A program made the position numbers and the translations under genes. Below, piece by piece: positions 15,191-23,336 of a stretch of 34,182 nucleotides of DNA. The stretch is from Holophagae bacterium. GTDB lineage: Bacteria; Acidobacteriota; Thermoanaerobaculia; Thermoanaerobaculales; Sulfomarinibacteraceae. Location: positions 1 through 34,182 of the forward strand of contig JAUXDC010000006.1 of the NCBI GenBank assembly GCA_030618605.1. The letters are read 5' to 3'. Below the pieces are notes generated by a model, which saw only the letters and a list, made by a program, of their open reading frames with translations, did no database searches and was not told where the DNA came from. Every line of letters starts with the position of its first letter. Position 1 is the stretch's first letter.

Positions 15191-16132
15191 TCAGAAGATG
15201 ACTGCTGTGCTCCGCTGCTCCCGAAGTGACAAGTGAATTCCTCCTAACTGGGAAATCGGGTGTTTCCTCCTCAAATATCGGCCCTCTTCCCTCAGCCGAG
15301 CGAGCTGTTCCTGGATGAAACTCTCCGTGCCTATGGCCAGGCCATCAACGAAGTATCCCAGCCGCTTTCGGTACAAGCCTCGCGTGGCAAAGCCCCGGGC
15401 GATTTCCTGATCCACCACCTTCTCAGATATTGCCTTCTGCCCATCTTTCGTCGGTACGTTGCCCCGGTAGTACAACCGCTCCCGGAACTCGACCAGGGCC
15501 TCCTTCTTGGTCGGTTGATCAAGAAATCGCTTCAGCGGCGTCAACCATCCGTCCTTACCCAACTCCCGTACGGCCAGAGACGAACCCTTCCATTCTTCGG
15601 GTCGTTCCACCAGCCCCGCCCGGACAGGATTCAGCTCGACGTAGAGCATGCAATCGAGTACAGCCTGCTTATCGGCCAGGTAGACCGACTTGAAGCGATC
15701 GGCCCAGAAACGACCTCTTCTCTGATAGTTGCGATTGTACCAGCGGGCGAAACCAGCCTGGATGTTTCGCATGTACTCAGAGACGTCAAAAAGGCGTTGC
15801 CGGTAGTGTTCCCAATCCTCTTCCGACCACAACTCAATCTCGGCCTGAAATGCCCGGCTCGGATACATCAGGCGGGTCCTGGTCCGAAGCTCTTCCCGCG
15901 TGACCTCTCGAAGACGATCGAATTTGACGACTAAGTGATAGTGGTTGCCAACGATACAATAGGCCGCCACCTCGCAGAAGTAGACAGCCGAAAAGTGCTC
16001 GATGGTTTGTATCAACCGACGCGTCGGAACAGCCTCTGACAAAGGATAAACACCCTTGTGAGCCGCAATTCGACTGCAAAGGTGGTACCACGCATCGGTT
16101 TCGGTGTATTTCATTCTGCCAATTCGAGGCAT
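15191..16132 (-). CDS. REP-associated tyrosine transposase (Y1/HUH, IS200-like domain)
   Basis: A 313-residue protein with the Y1_Tnp fold: the HUH metal motif GNHYHLVV (His64, His66), a helix with the likely nucleophile near FARWYNRNYQRRG (Tyr132), and the RFWADRFKSVYL and YVELNPVRAGLV segments typical of the RAYT branch. These enzymes cut and join single-stranded DNA at palindromic repeats and are usually single-copy domesticated transposases. A GGAGG ribosome binding site precedes the ATG at 16132, and the frame looks intact. The C-terminal 100 residues are an extension beyond the core domain. A 32-bp direct repeat lies just upstream, and a broken CSLREA gene lies on the other side. Confidence 0.9.
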   Translation of the reverse strand: MPRIGRMKYTETDAWYHLCSRIAAHKGVYPLSEAVPTRRLIQTIEHFSAVYFCEVAAYCIVGNHYHLVVKFDRLREVTREELRTRTRLMYPSRAFQAEIELWSEEDWEHYRQRLFDVSEYMRNIQAGFARWYNRNYQRRGRFWADRFKSVYLADKQAVLDCMLYVELNPVRAGLVERPEEWKGSSLAVRELGKDGWLTPLKRFLDQPTKKEALVEFRERLYYRGNVPTKDGQKAISEKVVDQEIARGFATRGLYRKRLGYFVDGLAIGTESFIQEQLARLREEGRYLRRKHPISQLGGIHLSLREQRSTAVIF

Positions 16133-16196
16133 ACGAACCTCCTCGTTTGGCAGCGTGGACTAGTGCTGAATCAAGCCTATCGGGAATCCGCTGGTA

Positions 16197-16272
16197 TGGC
16201 AAGAGCTTGATAGTGTCCCCTGTAATTTTTGTAATTTTTGTGGCAAGAGCTTGATAGTGTCCCCTGTAATTT
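16197..16272. repeat. 32-bp direct repeat upstream of the RAYT gene
   Basis: Two identical 32-bp copies at 16197-16228 and 16241-16272 are separated by a 12-bp T-rich spacer. Each starts TGGCAAGAGCTTGATAGTG and ends CCCCTGTAATTT. A diverged copy in the opposite orientation lies at 33867-33898. Repeats of this GGGGACAC-plus-TGTAATT style commonly accompany RAYT-type transposases, so these are candidate substrates or end sequences. The rest of 16133-16455 holds no gene I can support. Confidence 0.8.
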
Positions 16273-16455
16273 CAAGGGTTCAAGGTGGAGGTCTGAGGGC
16301 GTTGGACGCTTGATCGTCGGTGGAGACAGCCCCGTGACTTTCGTCATCGTGGTCATTTGCTCCGAATCGGTCCTCGACAGTGGTAGGATCAGACTGATGG
16401 GGAAAAGGAAATCACTATCCCTTCCATCTGTGATATCTACGCCGGTCCTCCAGCA

Positions 16456-18816
16456 TTAGAAACCCTGGTGTTCGGTCCGTGTGATGATCTCTTCCTGCAA
16501 GGCTTCTGAGAGGTCGCAGAAGTAATCCGAGTAGCCGGCAACGCGGACGATGAGGTCGCGGTATTCGCCGGGAGCGGCCTGGGCTGCACGCAACTGTTTG
16601 GCGGTGACAACGTTGAATTGCAGATGGTGTCCGTCCATCTTGAAATAAGAACGCACCAGTTGACCGAGGCGATTGATTCCCTCGTCTCCCGCCAATAACT
16701 CTGGTGTGAATTTCATATTGAGCAACGTGCCGCCGGTTCGAACATGATCCATCTTTGCCGCCGACTTCAAGACGGCCGTCGGGCCGTTACGATCTGCTCC
16801 CTGGACTGGGGAAATGCCCTCGGACAGGGGCAATCCAGCATTTCTGCCGTCCGGCGTCGCGCCGCAGACCGAACCAAAGTAGATGTGACATGTGGTCGGT
16901 AACATTTCAATGCGGTAGGCGCCGCCTTTGCTGTTGGGTCGTCCGTCGATCGCCGCGAAGCCGGCTTCAAAGACCCGCACCATCAGTTCATCGGCCTCCT
17001 CGATATCGTTACCGTACTTGGGCATGCGGTGCAGCAGGCGCTGACGCAGTACGTCCTGGCCGGTGAAGTTACCAGCGAGAATAGCGACCAGTTCATTGAG
17101 CTGCATCGTGTGATCGTCGAAGACCAGGCGTTTGATCGCGGCAAGGCTGTCGGTGATTGAGCCGATGCCGACGGCCTGGATGAAAGAGTTGTTGTACCGT
17201 GCGCCGCCTTCGTTGTAATCGCGGGCCGTCACAATGCAGTCGTCGATCAGGACCGACAAAAAAGGCGCAGGCATGTCGGCGGCGTAGAGCTGTTCAATAA
17301 TTTGATTGCCGCGAATCTTGATATCGACCTGGTACTTAAGCTGCTCGTTTAATGCGGCAAAAAACTCATCAAAGGTCTCGAAGTTCGCCGCTGTACCAGT
17401 CCGGGGGCCAAGCCGAGTGCGGGTAACGGGGTCAATGCCGTCGTTCAGGCTCAGTTCGAGGATTTTGACCAGGTTGAAATATCCCGTCAGGATGTAGGCT
17501 TCTTTGCCAAACGCACCGACTTCGACGCAACCGCTGCATCCACCGGCTCTGGCATCGGCGAAGGTTTTCCCCTGGCGTACCTGTTCTTCGACAACAGCAT
17601 CGGCGTTGAAGATCGATGGAAACCCATAACCTTTACGAACGACACGCAGGGTGTGATCAAGAATATTGTCGGGCGTCTTGCGTGAAAGCTGCATATTTGA
17701 ACTTGGTTGCAGCAGGTGCATTTCATCGATGATGTCAAGCAGCAGGTGGGTGATCTCGTTCGAGCCGTCAGAACCATCGTGCAGCAGACCGCCAAGGTTG
17801 ATGTTGGCGAAGTCGGTGTAGGTACCTGACTCGGCAGCAGTCACGCCGACCTTGGGCGGGGCTGGATGGTTGTTGAACTTGACGAAGAAACACTCGAGCA
17901 GTTCGCGTGCTCCATTCTCAGTCAGTGTTGATACAGCCATGTCCTTTTCGTAGAAAGGCAGCAGATGTTGGTCGAGGTGGCCCGGATTGAAGGCGTCCCA
18001 GCCGTTGAGTTCGGAAATGACGCCGATATGGCAGAACCAGTAGTACTGCAGGGCCTCCCACATGTTCCGCGGCGCGTGGGCAGGCACCCGCCTGCAGATC
18101 TCGGCGATCTGCAGGAGCTCGAGCCGGCGCTTCTCAGTGGCAGCAGCTTCGGCCCGGGCTTCGGCGAGTTCGGCATAGCGTTGTGCATACAGCATGAGGG
18201 CGTCACAGCTGATGTCCATAGCGTTGAGTTGTTCGGCCTTGTCGAGGGCGTTGATGTCGGTGGTGAAGTCGAGGTTTGCCCGGGACTGGTTGATATCGGC
18301 TTTGAAATCGATAAAGCCCTTGCTGTAGATTTTGCCGTCGAGCACGGTATGCCCTGGAGCGCGCTGTTCCATGAACTCGGTGAATACACCGGCGTCATAC
18401 GAATTCTGCCACTGCTCAGGAAGCAAATTGAACATGCGGTCGCGCAGGGTGCGGCCCCTCCAATATGGAATCACAGTCTTTTCGTAGGCGCTGATAACCT
18501 GTTCAGGAACCCGGTACCAGGTCTTGGCCCGAGAGTTGAGGATGCGTAGATCTTCGAGAGAGTGGCAGGTCAGCTCGGGATAGGTCGGGGTTGCTTTCGG
18601 GGCAGGTCCCCGCTCTCCGACGATCAACTCGTCGTCGCCGAGCCAGAGGCTCTTGTGCCGGCACAGGTGTTCAAAAGCGAGAGCTCGCATCACCGGAGTC
18701 GCGTATTTCCCGTGATTTTCTTCATAGAATCCGGTCATCAGCTCGGCTCGTTCCGATGAAATACAAGGCACAGCGTCGAGGCTTTCTTGTCGAAGTCTTT
18801 CGGTTCGTTCATTCAT
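16456..18816 (-). CDS. hypD: Glycyl radical enzyme of the HypD (4-hydroxyproline dehydratase) clade
   Basis: A 786-residue oxygen-sensitive glycyl radical enzyme. Key sites are the thiyl Cys430 and Glu432 in GCVEVGAFGKEAYILTGY, Asp274 in ELNGWDAF, and the radical Gly761 in VRVAGYSDYF. Motifs along the whole length (FTEFMEQRAPGHTV, TYTDFANIN, PKYGND, EMLPTTCHIYFG, AKMDHVRTGGTLLN) match, as I recall it, trans-4-hydroxy-L-proline dehydratase, which dehydrates hydroxyproline to 1-pyrroline-5-carboxylate. Pocket-lining positions differ from the clostridial enzyme, so substrate identity is not certain. The start at 18816 is set by GGAGG six bases upstream, within the end of the activase gene; a TTG two codons earlier is possible. 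It is co-transcribed with the activase. No proC follows. Confidence 0.85.
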   Translation of the reverse strand: MNERTERLRQESLDAVPCISSERAELMTGFYEENHGKYATPVMRALAFEHLCRHKSLWLGDDELIVGERGPAPKATPTYPELTCHSLEDLRILNSRAKTWYRVPEQVISAYEKTVIPYWRGRTLRDRMFNLLPEQWQNSYDAGVFTEFMEQRAPGHTVLDGKIYSKGFIDFKADINQSRANLDFTTDINALDKAEQLNAMDISCDALMLYAQRYAELAEARAEAAATEKRRLELLQIAEICRRVPAHAPRNMWEALQYYWFCHIGVISELNGWDAFNPGHLDQHLLPFYEKDMAVSTLTENGARELLECFFVKFNNHPAPPKVGVTAAESGTYTDFANINLGGLLHDGSDGSNEITHLLLDIIDEMHLLQPSSNMQLSRKTPDNILDHTLRVVRKGYGFPSIFNADAVVEEQVRQGKTFADARAGGCSGCVEVGAFGKEAYILTGYFNLVKILELSLNDGIDPVTRTRLGPRTGTAANFETFDEFFAALNEQLKYQVDIKIRGNQIIEQLYAADMPAPFLSVLIDDCIVTARDYNEGGARYNNSFIQAVGIGSITDSLAAIKRLVFDDHTMQLNELVAILAGNFTGQDVLRQRLLHRMPKYGNDIEEADELMVRVFEAGFAAIDGRPNSKGGAYRIEMLPTTCHIYFGSVCGATPDGRNAGLPLSEGISPVQGADRNGPTAVLKSAAKMDHVRTGGTLLNMKFTPELLAGDEGINRLGQLVRSYFKMDGHHLQFNVVTAKQLRAAQAAPGEYRDLIVRVAGYSDYFCDLSEALQEEIITRTEHQGF

Positions 18817-18818
18817 TT

Positions 18819-19727
18819 TCAACCTCCAATGACAACCTCTGAGGCGGCGTCTGACAACTGCGCTGCAATTTCCCGCATTCGTTGATCTGAAGGCGGCGAA
18901 ACCAGGTTCAAGTCATAATTTTTGTTGATATTCAGATGTTTGCTGACGCCCGTCTCGTGATAGGGCAAGAGACAGATTTTTTCGATGCATGACGCGCCAG
19001 ATGCCAGTTCGAGAACCGATGCCAGATTCTGATCCGTGTCGGTCAATCCGGGGATGACCGGGAGTCGCAACCAGATGCGCTGCTGCTGCCCGATCAGCGC
19101 GTCGAGGTTTTCGAGAATCGGTTCAAGGGGTGCACCGAGATGGCGGAGATGCCCATCAGAGTCAAGAATCTTGAGATCAAAGAGCACCAGATCGGTCAGC
19201 TCAGCGGCGTGAAGCAGTTTGTCGCGGGCGCCAAAGCCACACGTGTCGAGGGTCGTATGCACACCCTCGGACCGGCACGCTTGAAGGCAGGCTATCAGGA
19301 AGTCGGGCTGGCAGAGGGGTTCACCGCCCGAAAACGTCACACCGCCTTCTGCACTGTCGTAGAAGATCCGGTCTCGCAGCACCATTGATCGAACCTCGTC
19401 GACGGTCCAGGTTCGGCCGACCATCTCCCGTGCCCCGGTCGGGCAGACCTCGGCACAAAGACCACACCGTGCGCAGTTTTCCAAAGTATGGTCGCCCGCG
19501 CACGTCGAGCAGGCTTCAATACAGCTTCCGCAGTTCATGCACCGGGTTTTGCTGAGAACGATCTGCGGCGCGGCGGAAATACCTTCGGGGTTGTGGCACC
19601 AGGGGCAGCGAAGAGGACAGCCTTTGAAGAAAACTGTAGTCCGGATGCCGGGCCCATCTTCGATGCAGAATCGCTGCACGTTGAAAATGATGCCGCTCGC
19701 TTTTAAGGGCTGAGAAAAGGCCAGCAT
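18819..19727 (-). CDS. hypE: Glycyl radical enzyme activase (radical SAM)
   Basis: A 302-residue PflA-type activase that uses S-adenosylmethionine to install the glycyl radical on its partner. The radical SAM cluster motif is GCPLRCPWC (Cys37, Cys41, Cys44). An inserted ferredoxin domain (about residues 60-100) has two four-Cys motifs (CMNCGSCIEAC and CARCGLCAEVCPTG) for two extra [4Fe-4S] clusters, typical of non-PFL activases. SAM-binding glycines appear in TFSGGEPLCQ. A strong GGAGGGGG ribosome binding site precedes the ATG at 19727. Its stop lies 2 bp before the dehydratase start, so the two genes form an operon with the activase first. The hypE name follows the partner assignment. Confidence 0.92.
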   Translation of the reverse strand: MLAFSQPLKASGIIFNVQRFCIEDGPGIRTTVFFKGCPLRCPWCHNPEGISAAPQIVLSKTRCMNCGSCIEACSTCAGDHTLENCARCGLCAEVCPTGAREMVGRTWTVDEVRSMVLRDRIFYDSAEGGVTFSGGEPLCQPDFLIACLQACRSEGVHTTLDTCGFGARDKLLHAAELTDLVLFDLKILDSDGHLRHLGAPLEPILENLDALIGQQQRIWLRLPVIPGLTDTDQNLASVLELASGASCIEKICLLPYHETGVSKHLNINKNYDLNLVSPPSDQRMREIAAQLSDAASEVVIGG

Positions 19728-19829
19728 TCCCCCTCCGCTTCAGATGATAGACCTTTGATCGGCTGACGTCTTGTATGATTCGAGAGCGTGCACTTGTCAA
19801 AGCGCACAAACCATCTGGTAGGTGTCGTT

Positions 19830-20564
19830 ATGGAACATTCGGAATTGCTCACTGCGGCTGGGGCCGCCTCTTTTGTAGAGGACCTGTTTGACCGTATTCC
19901 CGACGTCGTCTTTTTCCTGAAAGATCAACGAGGGCGATACGTCGTCGTCAACCATTCCTTGGTAGAGCGATGCCGAGCAGCCGACAAATCCGAATTGATC
20001 GGTCGCACTGCCGCCGAGGTATTTCCCCGTCCTCTCGGTCAGCGCTACCTGAAGCAGGATCTCAACGTCTGCACGACTGGAAATCCGGTCAGCGGCCGGC
20101 TCGAACTGCATCTCTATCCAGGTGGGCGGGAGGGCTGGTGTCTCACCGACAAGGTTCCGATCCTCTCGGCGGGGGAGGAGATCATCGGGCTCGCAGGTGT
20201 TTCACGAGACCTTCGGGTCACCGCTGCCGGCGCCGATGATCTCGATGATGTGGCCCGGGCTGTCACGTTCCTGCAGGCCAACTTCGATGAGTCCATCAGT
20301 GCCGATGACCTCGCCAGACGGGCCGGCATGTCGGTCTACCAATTGACTCGACGTATCAGGTCGATCTACGGCATCACACCGGCTCAGCTGCTCAATACGA
20401 CCCGGATCGACATGGCCTCTCGCCTGTTGCGTACAACAAACGCTCCAATAAGCGAGATCGCCCAGCGTTGCGGTTTTTTTGACCAGAGCGCCTTTACGCG
20501 TAGTTTCAAGGCTGCTGCGGGTCTGACACCGAGCCAGTACCGAGAACGTCACGCTGCGGCGTGA
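19830..20564 (+). CDS. PAS domain AraC-family transcriptional regulator
   Basis: A 244-residue regulator. A PAS sensor domain (about residues 12-130; FDRIPDVVFFLKDQRGRYVVVN, GRTAAEVFP, IIGLAGVSRDLR) is followed by an AraC-type pair of helix-turn-helix motifs (SADDLARRAGMSVYQLTRRI and ISEIAQRCGFFDQSAFTRSF, ending GLTPSQYR). The ATG at 19830 has a nearby purine-rich site; a GTG at 19788 in frame is less likely. It is divergent from the activase/dehydratase operon across about 100 bp, so it is the obvious candidate regulator of that operon, and it converges on the phospho-lyase gene. The PAS ligand is unknown; in this anaerobic-type context it could be redox- or small-molecule-responsive. Confidence 0.88.
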   Translation: MEHSELLTAAGAASFVEDLFDRIPDVVFFLKDQRGRYVVVNHSLVERCRAADKSELIGRTAAEVFPRPLGQRYLKQDLNVCTTGNPVSGRLELHLYPGGREGWCLTDKVPILSAGEEIIGLAGVSRDLRVTAAGADDLDDVARAVTFLQANFDESISADDLARRAGMSVYQLTRRIRSIYGITPAQLLNTTRIDMASRLLRTTNAPISEIAQRCGFFDQSAFTRSFKAAAGLTPSQYRERHAAA

Positions 20565-20632
20565 GCGGCGGCAGGGATAGAGAGCGTGTATTCGGGATTC
20601 GAGCCGGAGCCCATGGGCGGGTGGAGGAGATC

Positions 20633-21928
20633 TCAGCCCGTGACCTCTCCCAGCACGTTGTCGAAACTCTCCACCGTCGCGTCAACATCCTCGGCACTCA
20701 AAACCATCGGCGGTTTAATCTTGATGACGTTGTGATCCGGACCGTCGGTGGACAGCAGGAAACCACGTCCTTTCATCAGGTCGACCACCCGATCAGCGGC
20801 CCCGGCTGCGGGTTCCCGGCTTTCAAGATCCGTCACAAGCTCCACACCAAGAAACAAACCCAAGCCGCGCACATCGCCGATAAGCTCGTGGCGAGCAGCA
20901 AGCTCATCAAGTCCAGCCTTGAATCGTTTCCCCAGCTCATGGGCACGCGCCTGCAACCTCTCGCCTTCGATGACTTCGAGCACTGCCAGGCCGATCGCGC
21001 ACGACACCGGATTGCCGCCGAATGTATTGAAATACTCCATGCCGGTGTCGAATGACGCTGCAATTTCCGGTGTTGTGACAACGGCGGCCAGTGGGTGGCC
21101 GTTGCCGATCGGCTTGCCCAGGGTAACGATATCCGGGACAACGCCGTGGGATTCGAAAGCCCAGAGGTGGGTGCCGACCCGCCCGAATCCCACCTGCACC
21201 TCATCGGCAATGACGACACCGCCGGCCTCTCGGACGGCGGCGTAGGCTCTTTCGAAGAATCCGGAGGGTGGAACGATCTGGCCACCGCACCCGAGCAGCG
21301 ACTCGGCGAGGAACGCTCCGACACGCTTCCCTGTGCCTTGGATGACCTCTACGGCCTGTGCAACATCTTCCGCATATCGCTCACCGGAGTCCTCGCCGCG
21401 GTATGGGCCACGATAAGGATCCGGACAGCTCACTTTGTGTGCGTGGTCGGCCAAGCCCTCGCCACCGGGCCCTTCACACTTGTAGGTCCCGATCTCGATC
21501 AGGGACGGTGAGTGGCCGTGATACGCGTGCTCGAGGACGATGATCTCCCGGCTTTGTGTGTGTGCACGGGCAAGCCGCAACGCAAGATCGTTGGCTTCGG
21601 TACCGGTACACACAAGAAAACACACTGAAAGCGGTTCCGGCAGCCGATCGGTGAGCTGGAGAAGGTACTCTGCCAGATGATCGTGAAGATAGCGGGTGTT
21701 GGTATTGAGCAGGCCCATCTGACGCCGACCCGCCTCGACAACGTGCGGATGGCAATGGCCCACGTGGCAGACATTGTTGACGAGGTCCAGGTATCGGTTG
21801 CCAACCTCGTCAAAGAGGTACTGGCCCTCCCCTCGCACGATCTTCAAGGGTTCCCGATACGAAAGACTCAGATTGCGGCCGAGATGCCGGCGGCGAATGG
21901 TGGAAATCTCTTCATTCGAGTGTTGCAT
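20633..21928 (-). CDS. Class-III PLP phospho-lyase, PHYKPL/ETNPPL-like
   Basis: A 431-residue fold-type I PLP enzyme. Motifs [85 protein letters not shown] (PLP Lys272) and [13 protein letters not shown] follow the AGXT2L1/AGXT2L2 family very closely. These enzymes eliminate phosphate and ammonia from 5-phosphohydroxy-L-lysine (giving 2-aminoadipate semialdehyde) or from O-phosphoethanolamine (giving acetaldehyde). The kinase encoded 28 bp upstream resembles hydroxylysine kinase, which favours the first reaction. The ATG at 21928 has GGAGG nine bases upstream; a TTG at 21934 is also in frame. It is the last gene of its operon. Confidence 0.85.
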   Translation of the reverse strand: MQHSNEEISTIRRRHLGRNLSLSYREPLKIVRGEGQYLFDEVGNRYLDLVNNVCHVGHCHPHVVEAGRRQMGLLNTNTRYLHDHLAEYLLQLTDRLPEPLSVCFLVCTGTEANDLALRLARAHTQSREIIVLEHAYHGHSPSLIEIGTYKCEGPGGEGLADHAHKVSCPDPYRGPYRGEDSGERYAEDVAQAVEVIQGTGKRVGAFLAESLLGCGGQIVPPSGFFERAYAAVREAGGVVIADEVQVGFGRVGTHLWAFESHGVVPDIVTLGKPIGNGHPLAAVVTTPEIAASFDTGMEYFNTFGGNPVSCAIGLAVLEVIEGERLQARAHELGKRFKAGLDELAARHELIGDVRGLGLFLGVELVTDLESREPAAGAADRVVDLMKGRGFLLSTDGPDHNVIKIKPPMVLSAEDVDATVESFDNVLGEVTG

Positions 21929-21956
21929 GACCAAATACCTCCACGCTGTCCGACTT

Positions 21957-22928
21957 TCACACGAGACGTCGAAGCACTCTCCTTGCAGGTTCTTCGCTGA
22001 TCGTCAGATACTCGTCGTCGGGACTGACGGTCCGGCCCTGCGCCGCCATGACCGCAGTCGTGCAAAGCCGCGCCAACGCCAGGTCGGGCAAGAGTTCCCG
22101 CTCCAGGTCCGTGAGCGGCAAGACCTCCTCGTACCCAACTCGCAGATCCTCGGCCGCGGAGATCGGATCAGCGGCGGCCATCATCAGGTACGCCGTTGCA
22201 ATCGCCAGGTCGGCAACGGTGATCGTGAAGACGAGGTCCCCGAAGTCGATCAGTCCGGAGATGGACGATCGGCCATCGTGTTCAGAAACCAGAATATTGT
22301 AGTCGTTGGCGTCGTTGTGAACGATGCTGCGGCGAAGCTGCTCGAGTTCCGGCGCCACCCGTCGTTCGAACCGATTCATGACCTCGTCGAAGATCGGTCC
22401 GATCTCGTCGTCGGCATGCTGGCGGTACCGCCGAATCAGAGGGAAGGCCACAAGGTCCCACATGTGGTGCCGATGAGCTCCCGGGTGGTCGAACTCCAAA
22501 AGGTGTTGGTCGAGCGTGGCGAGTAATCCTCCGAGTTCGGTTCTCATCTCAGGCCCGGGGTCTCCGATACAGGCGATCGGCCGACCCTCGAGATAGCTGA
22601 CCACCCGAACGCAGCTGCGCTCATCCGGCCCGACGTCGATCTCTGCCACAAGGTCTCCGCCACGTGTTGGACGAACCCTCGGGACCATCCCGCCGACCGT
22701 CGAGTCCCGCAGAAAACGCAGCACCTCGACCTGGCATGCGATTTCTTCGGAGTCTTCCCCGATGTTGGCGATCTTCAGGACCCAACGCCCCTGCTCGCCG
22801 CAATCGAGCAGAAAGTTCCGGTCGACGTCACCTGGAAGAGGCGAGATTTCGCCGTGCAATCCGTACACTTCTTTGGCCCAGTGCACGGCCCGCGATGGAG
22901 AGACGTCGACTTTCAGCGGTCGTACCAT
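21957..22928 (-). CDS. Hydroxylysine kinase-like phosphotransferase (APH fold)
   Basis: A 323-residue aminoglycoside-phosphotransferase-fold kinase. It follows human hydroxylysine kinase (HYKK/AGPHD1) in order: an N-terminal FGL-type segment with a D-x-N-F turn ([16 protein letters not shown]), ATP-site Lys in [15 protein letters not shown], the catalytic loop [10 protein letters not shown] (HxDxxxxN), the metal-binding SGLIDFGDL, and a C-terminal [20 protein letters not shown]...VMAAQG block. HYKK phosphorylates 5-hydroxy-L-lysine with GTP. The gene is followed after 28 bp by the matching phospho-lyase, so the pair would convert hydroxylysine to aminoadipate semialdehyde. It begins 12 bp after a nucleotidyltransferase remnant. 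Another amino-alcohol substrate remains possible. Confidence 0.82.
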   Translation of the reverse strand: MVRPLKVDVSPSRAVHWAKEVYGLHGEISPLPGDVDRNFLLDCGEQGRWVLKIANIGEDSEEIACQVEVLRFLRDSTVGGMVPRVRPTRGGDLVAEIDVGPDERSCVRVVSYLEGRPIACIGDPGPEMRTELGGLLATLDQHLLEFDHPGAHRHHMWDLVAFPLIRRYRQHADDEIGPIFDEVMNRFERRVAPELEQLRRSIVHNDANDYNILVSEHDGRSSISGLIDFGDLVFTITVADLAIATAYLMMAAADPISAAEDLRVGYEEVLPLTDLERELLPDLALARLCTTAVMAAQGRTVSPDDEYLTISEEPARRVLRRLV

Positions 22929-22940
22929 GCGCCTTCGACC

Positions 22941-23213
22941 TCAGGCCGACCAGAGATTGCGGGGATACACACCGTTTTCAACCAATTTCACCAAACGATC
23001 TTCGACGATCTTTCGGTCCCCGGGCGAGGTCATGCCGAACCATTCGGACTCGCATGACAAAATACTGACCCGGGCCGCACCCGCAACCATAGCGTCACTC
23101 ACAGCGTCCGGAAGCAGAAACTCGGACTGATCGGAAGGCGCCGTTCCCAAGAACTTTTCGAAACCGCCTTCGAGCATGCCCATGAAAGAGCCTGTGAATC
23201 CCCATAAATTCAT
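22941..23213 (-). pseudogene. C-terminal remnant of a sugar-phosphate nucleotidyltransferase
   Basis: Ninety codons starting MNLWGFTGSFMGMLEGGFEKFL and ending SEWFGMTSPGDRKIVEDRL...LVENGVYPRNLW. This is the C-terminal third of an NTP-transferase family (usual forms: MNMWGFTP..., PWFGVTYxxDRP, GxYPxxLW); the N-terminal nucleotide-binding GGxGxR part is absent. The 5' side is fused to an aldehyde dehydrogenase start in another frame. It is unlikely to have the original activity, though the ATG at 23213 lies in the downstream part and the frame is open to 22941. Confidence 0.7.
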
Positions 23214-23313
23214 CGGCGTTGGCCACGGCGGCTGTGATGTCGGCCGCCGAGGACACCGGGATGTTGGTGATCAATTCTTCCGTCGCGGGATTGATATCTG
23301 GAAACGTCGTCAT
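23095..23313 (-). pseudogene. N-terminal remnant of an aldehyde dehydrogenase
   Basis: It starts at the ATG at 23313 with a GGGAG ribosome binding site. The first 36 or so residues (MTTFPDINPATEELITNIPV, then SSAADITAAVANADE) are a typical ALDH N-terminus. At about 23205-23213 the sequence switches to nucleotidyltransferase coding in another frame, and the ALDH frame then encodes unrelated residues until a stop at 23095. The NAD-binding and catalytic parts are lost. An intact ALDH here would have been well placed to oxidise aminoadipate semialdehyde made by the two downstream enzymes; that link is inference. Confidence 0.7.
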
Positions 23314-23336
23314 GGCATCACTCCCAATATAGAGGA

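Noticed and set aside
11569-16184. 12-bp word shared between the MITE interior and the region upstream of the RAYT gene
   Set aside because: A single 12-bp match somewhere in 34 kb is expected by chance; the flanks do not match.
16238-16459. 73-codon plus-strand frame between the RAYT repeats and the hypD-like gene
   Set aside because: It starts inside the 32-bp repeat, has no ribosome binding site or recognisable domain, and overlaps the hypD-like stop.
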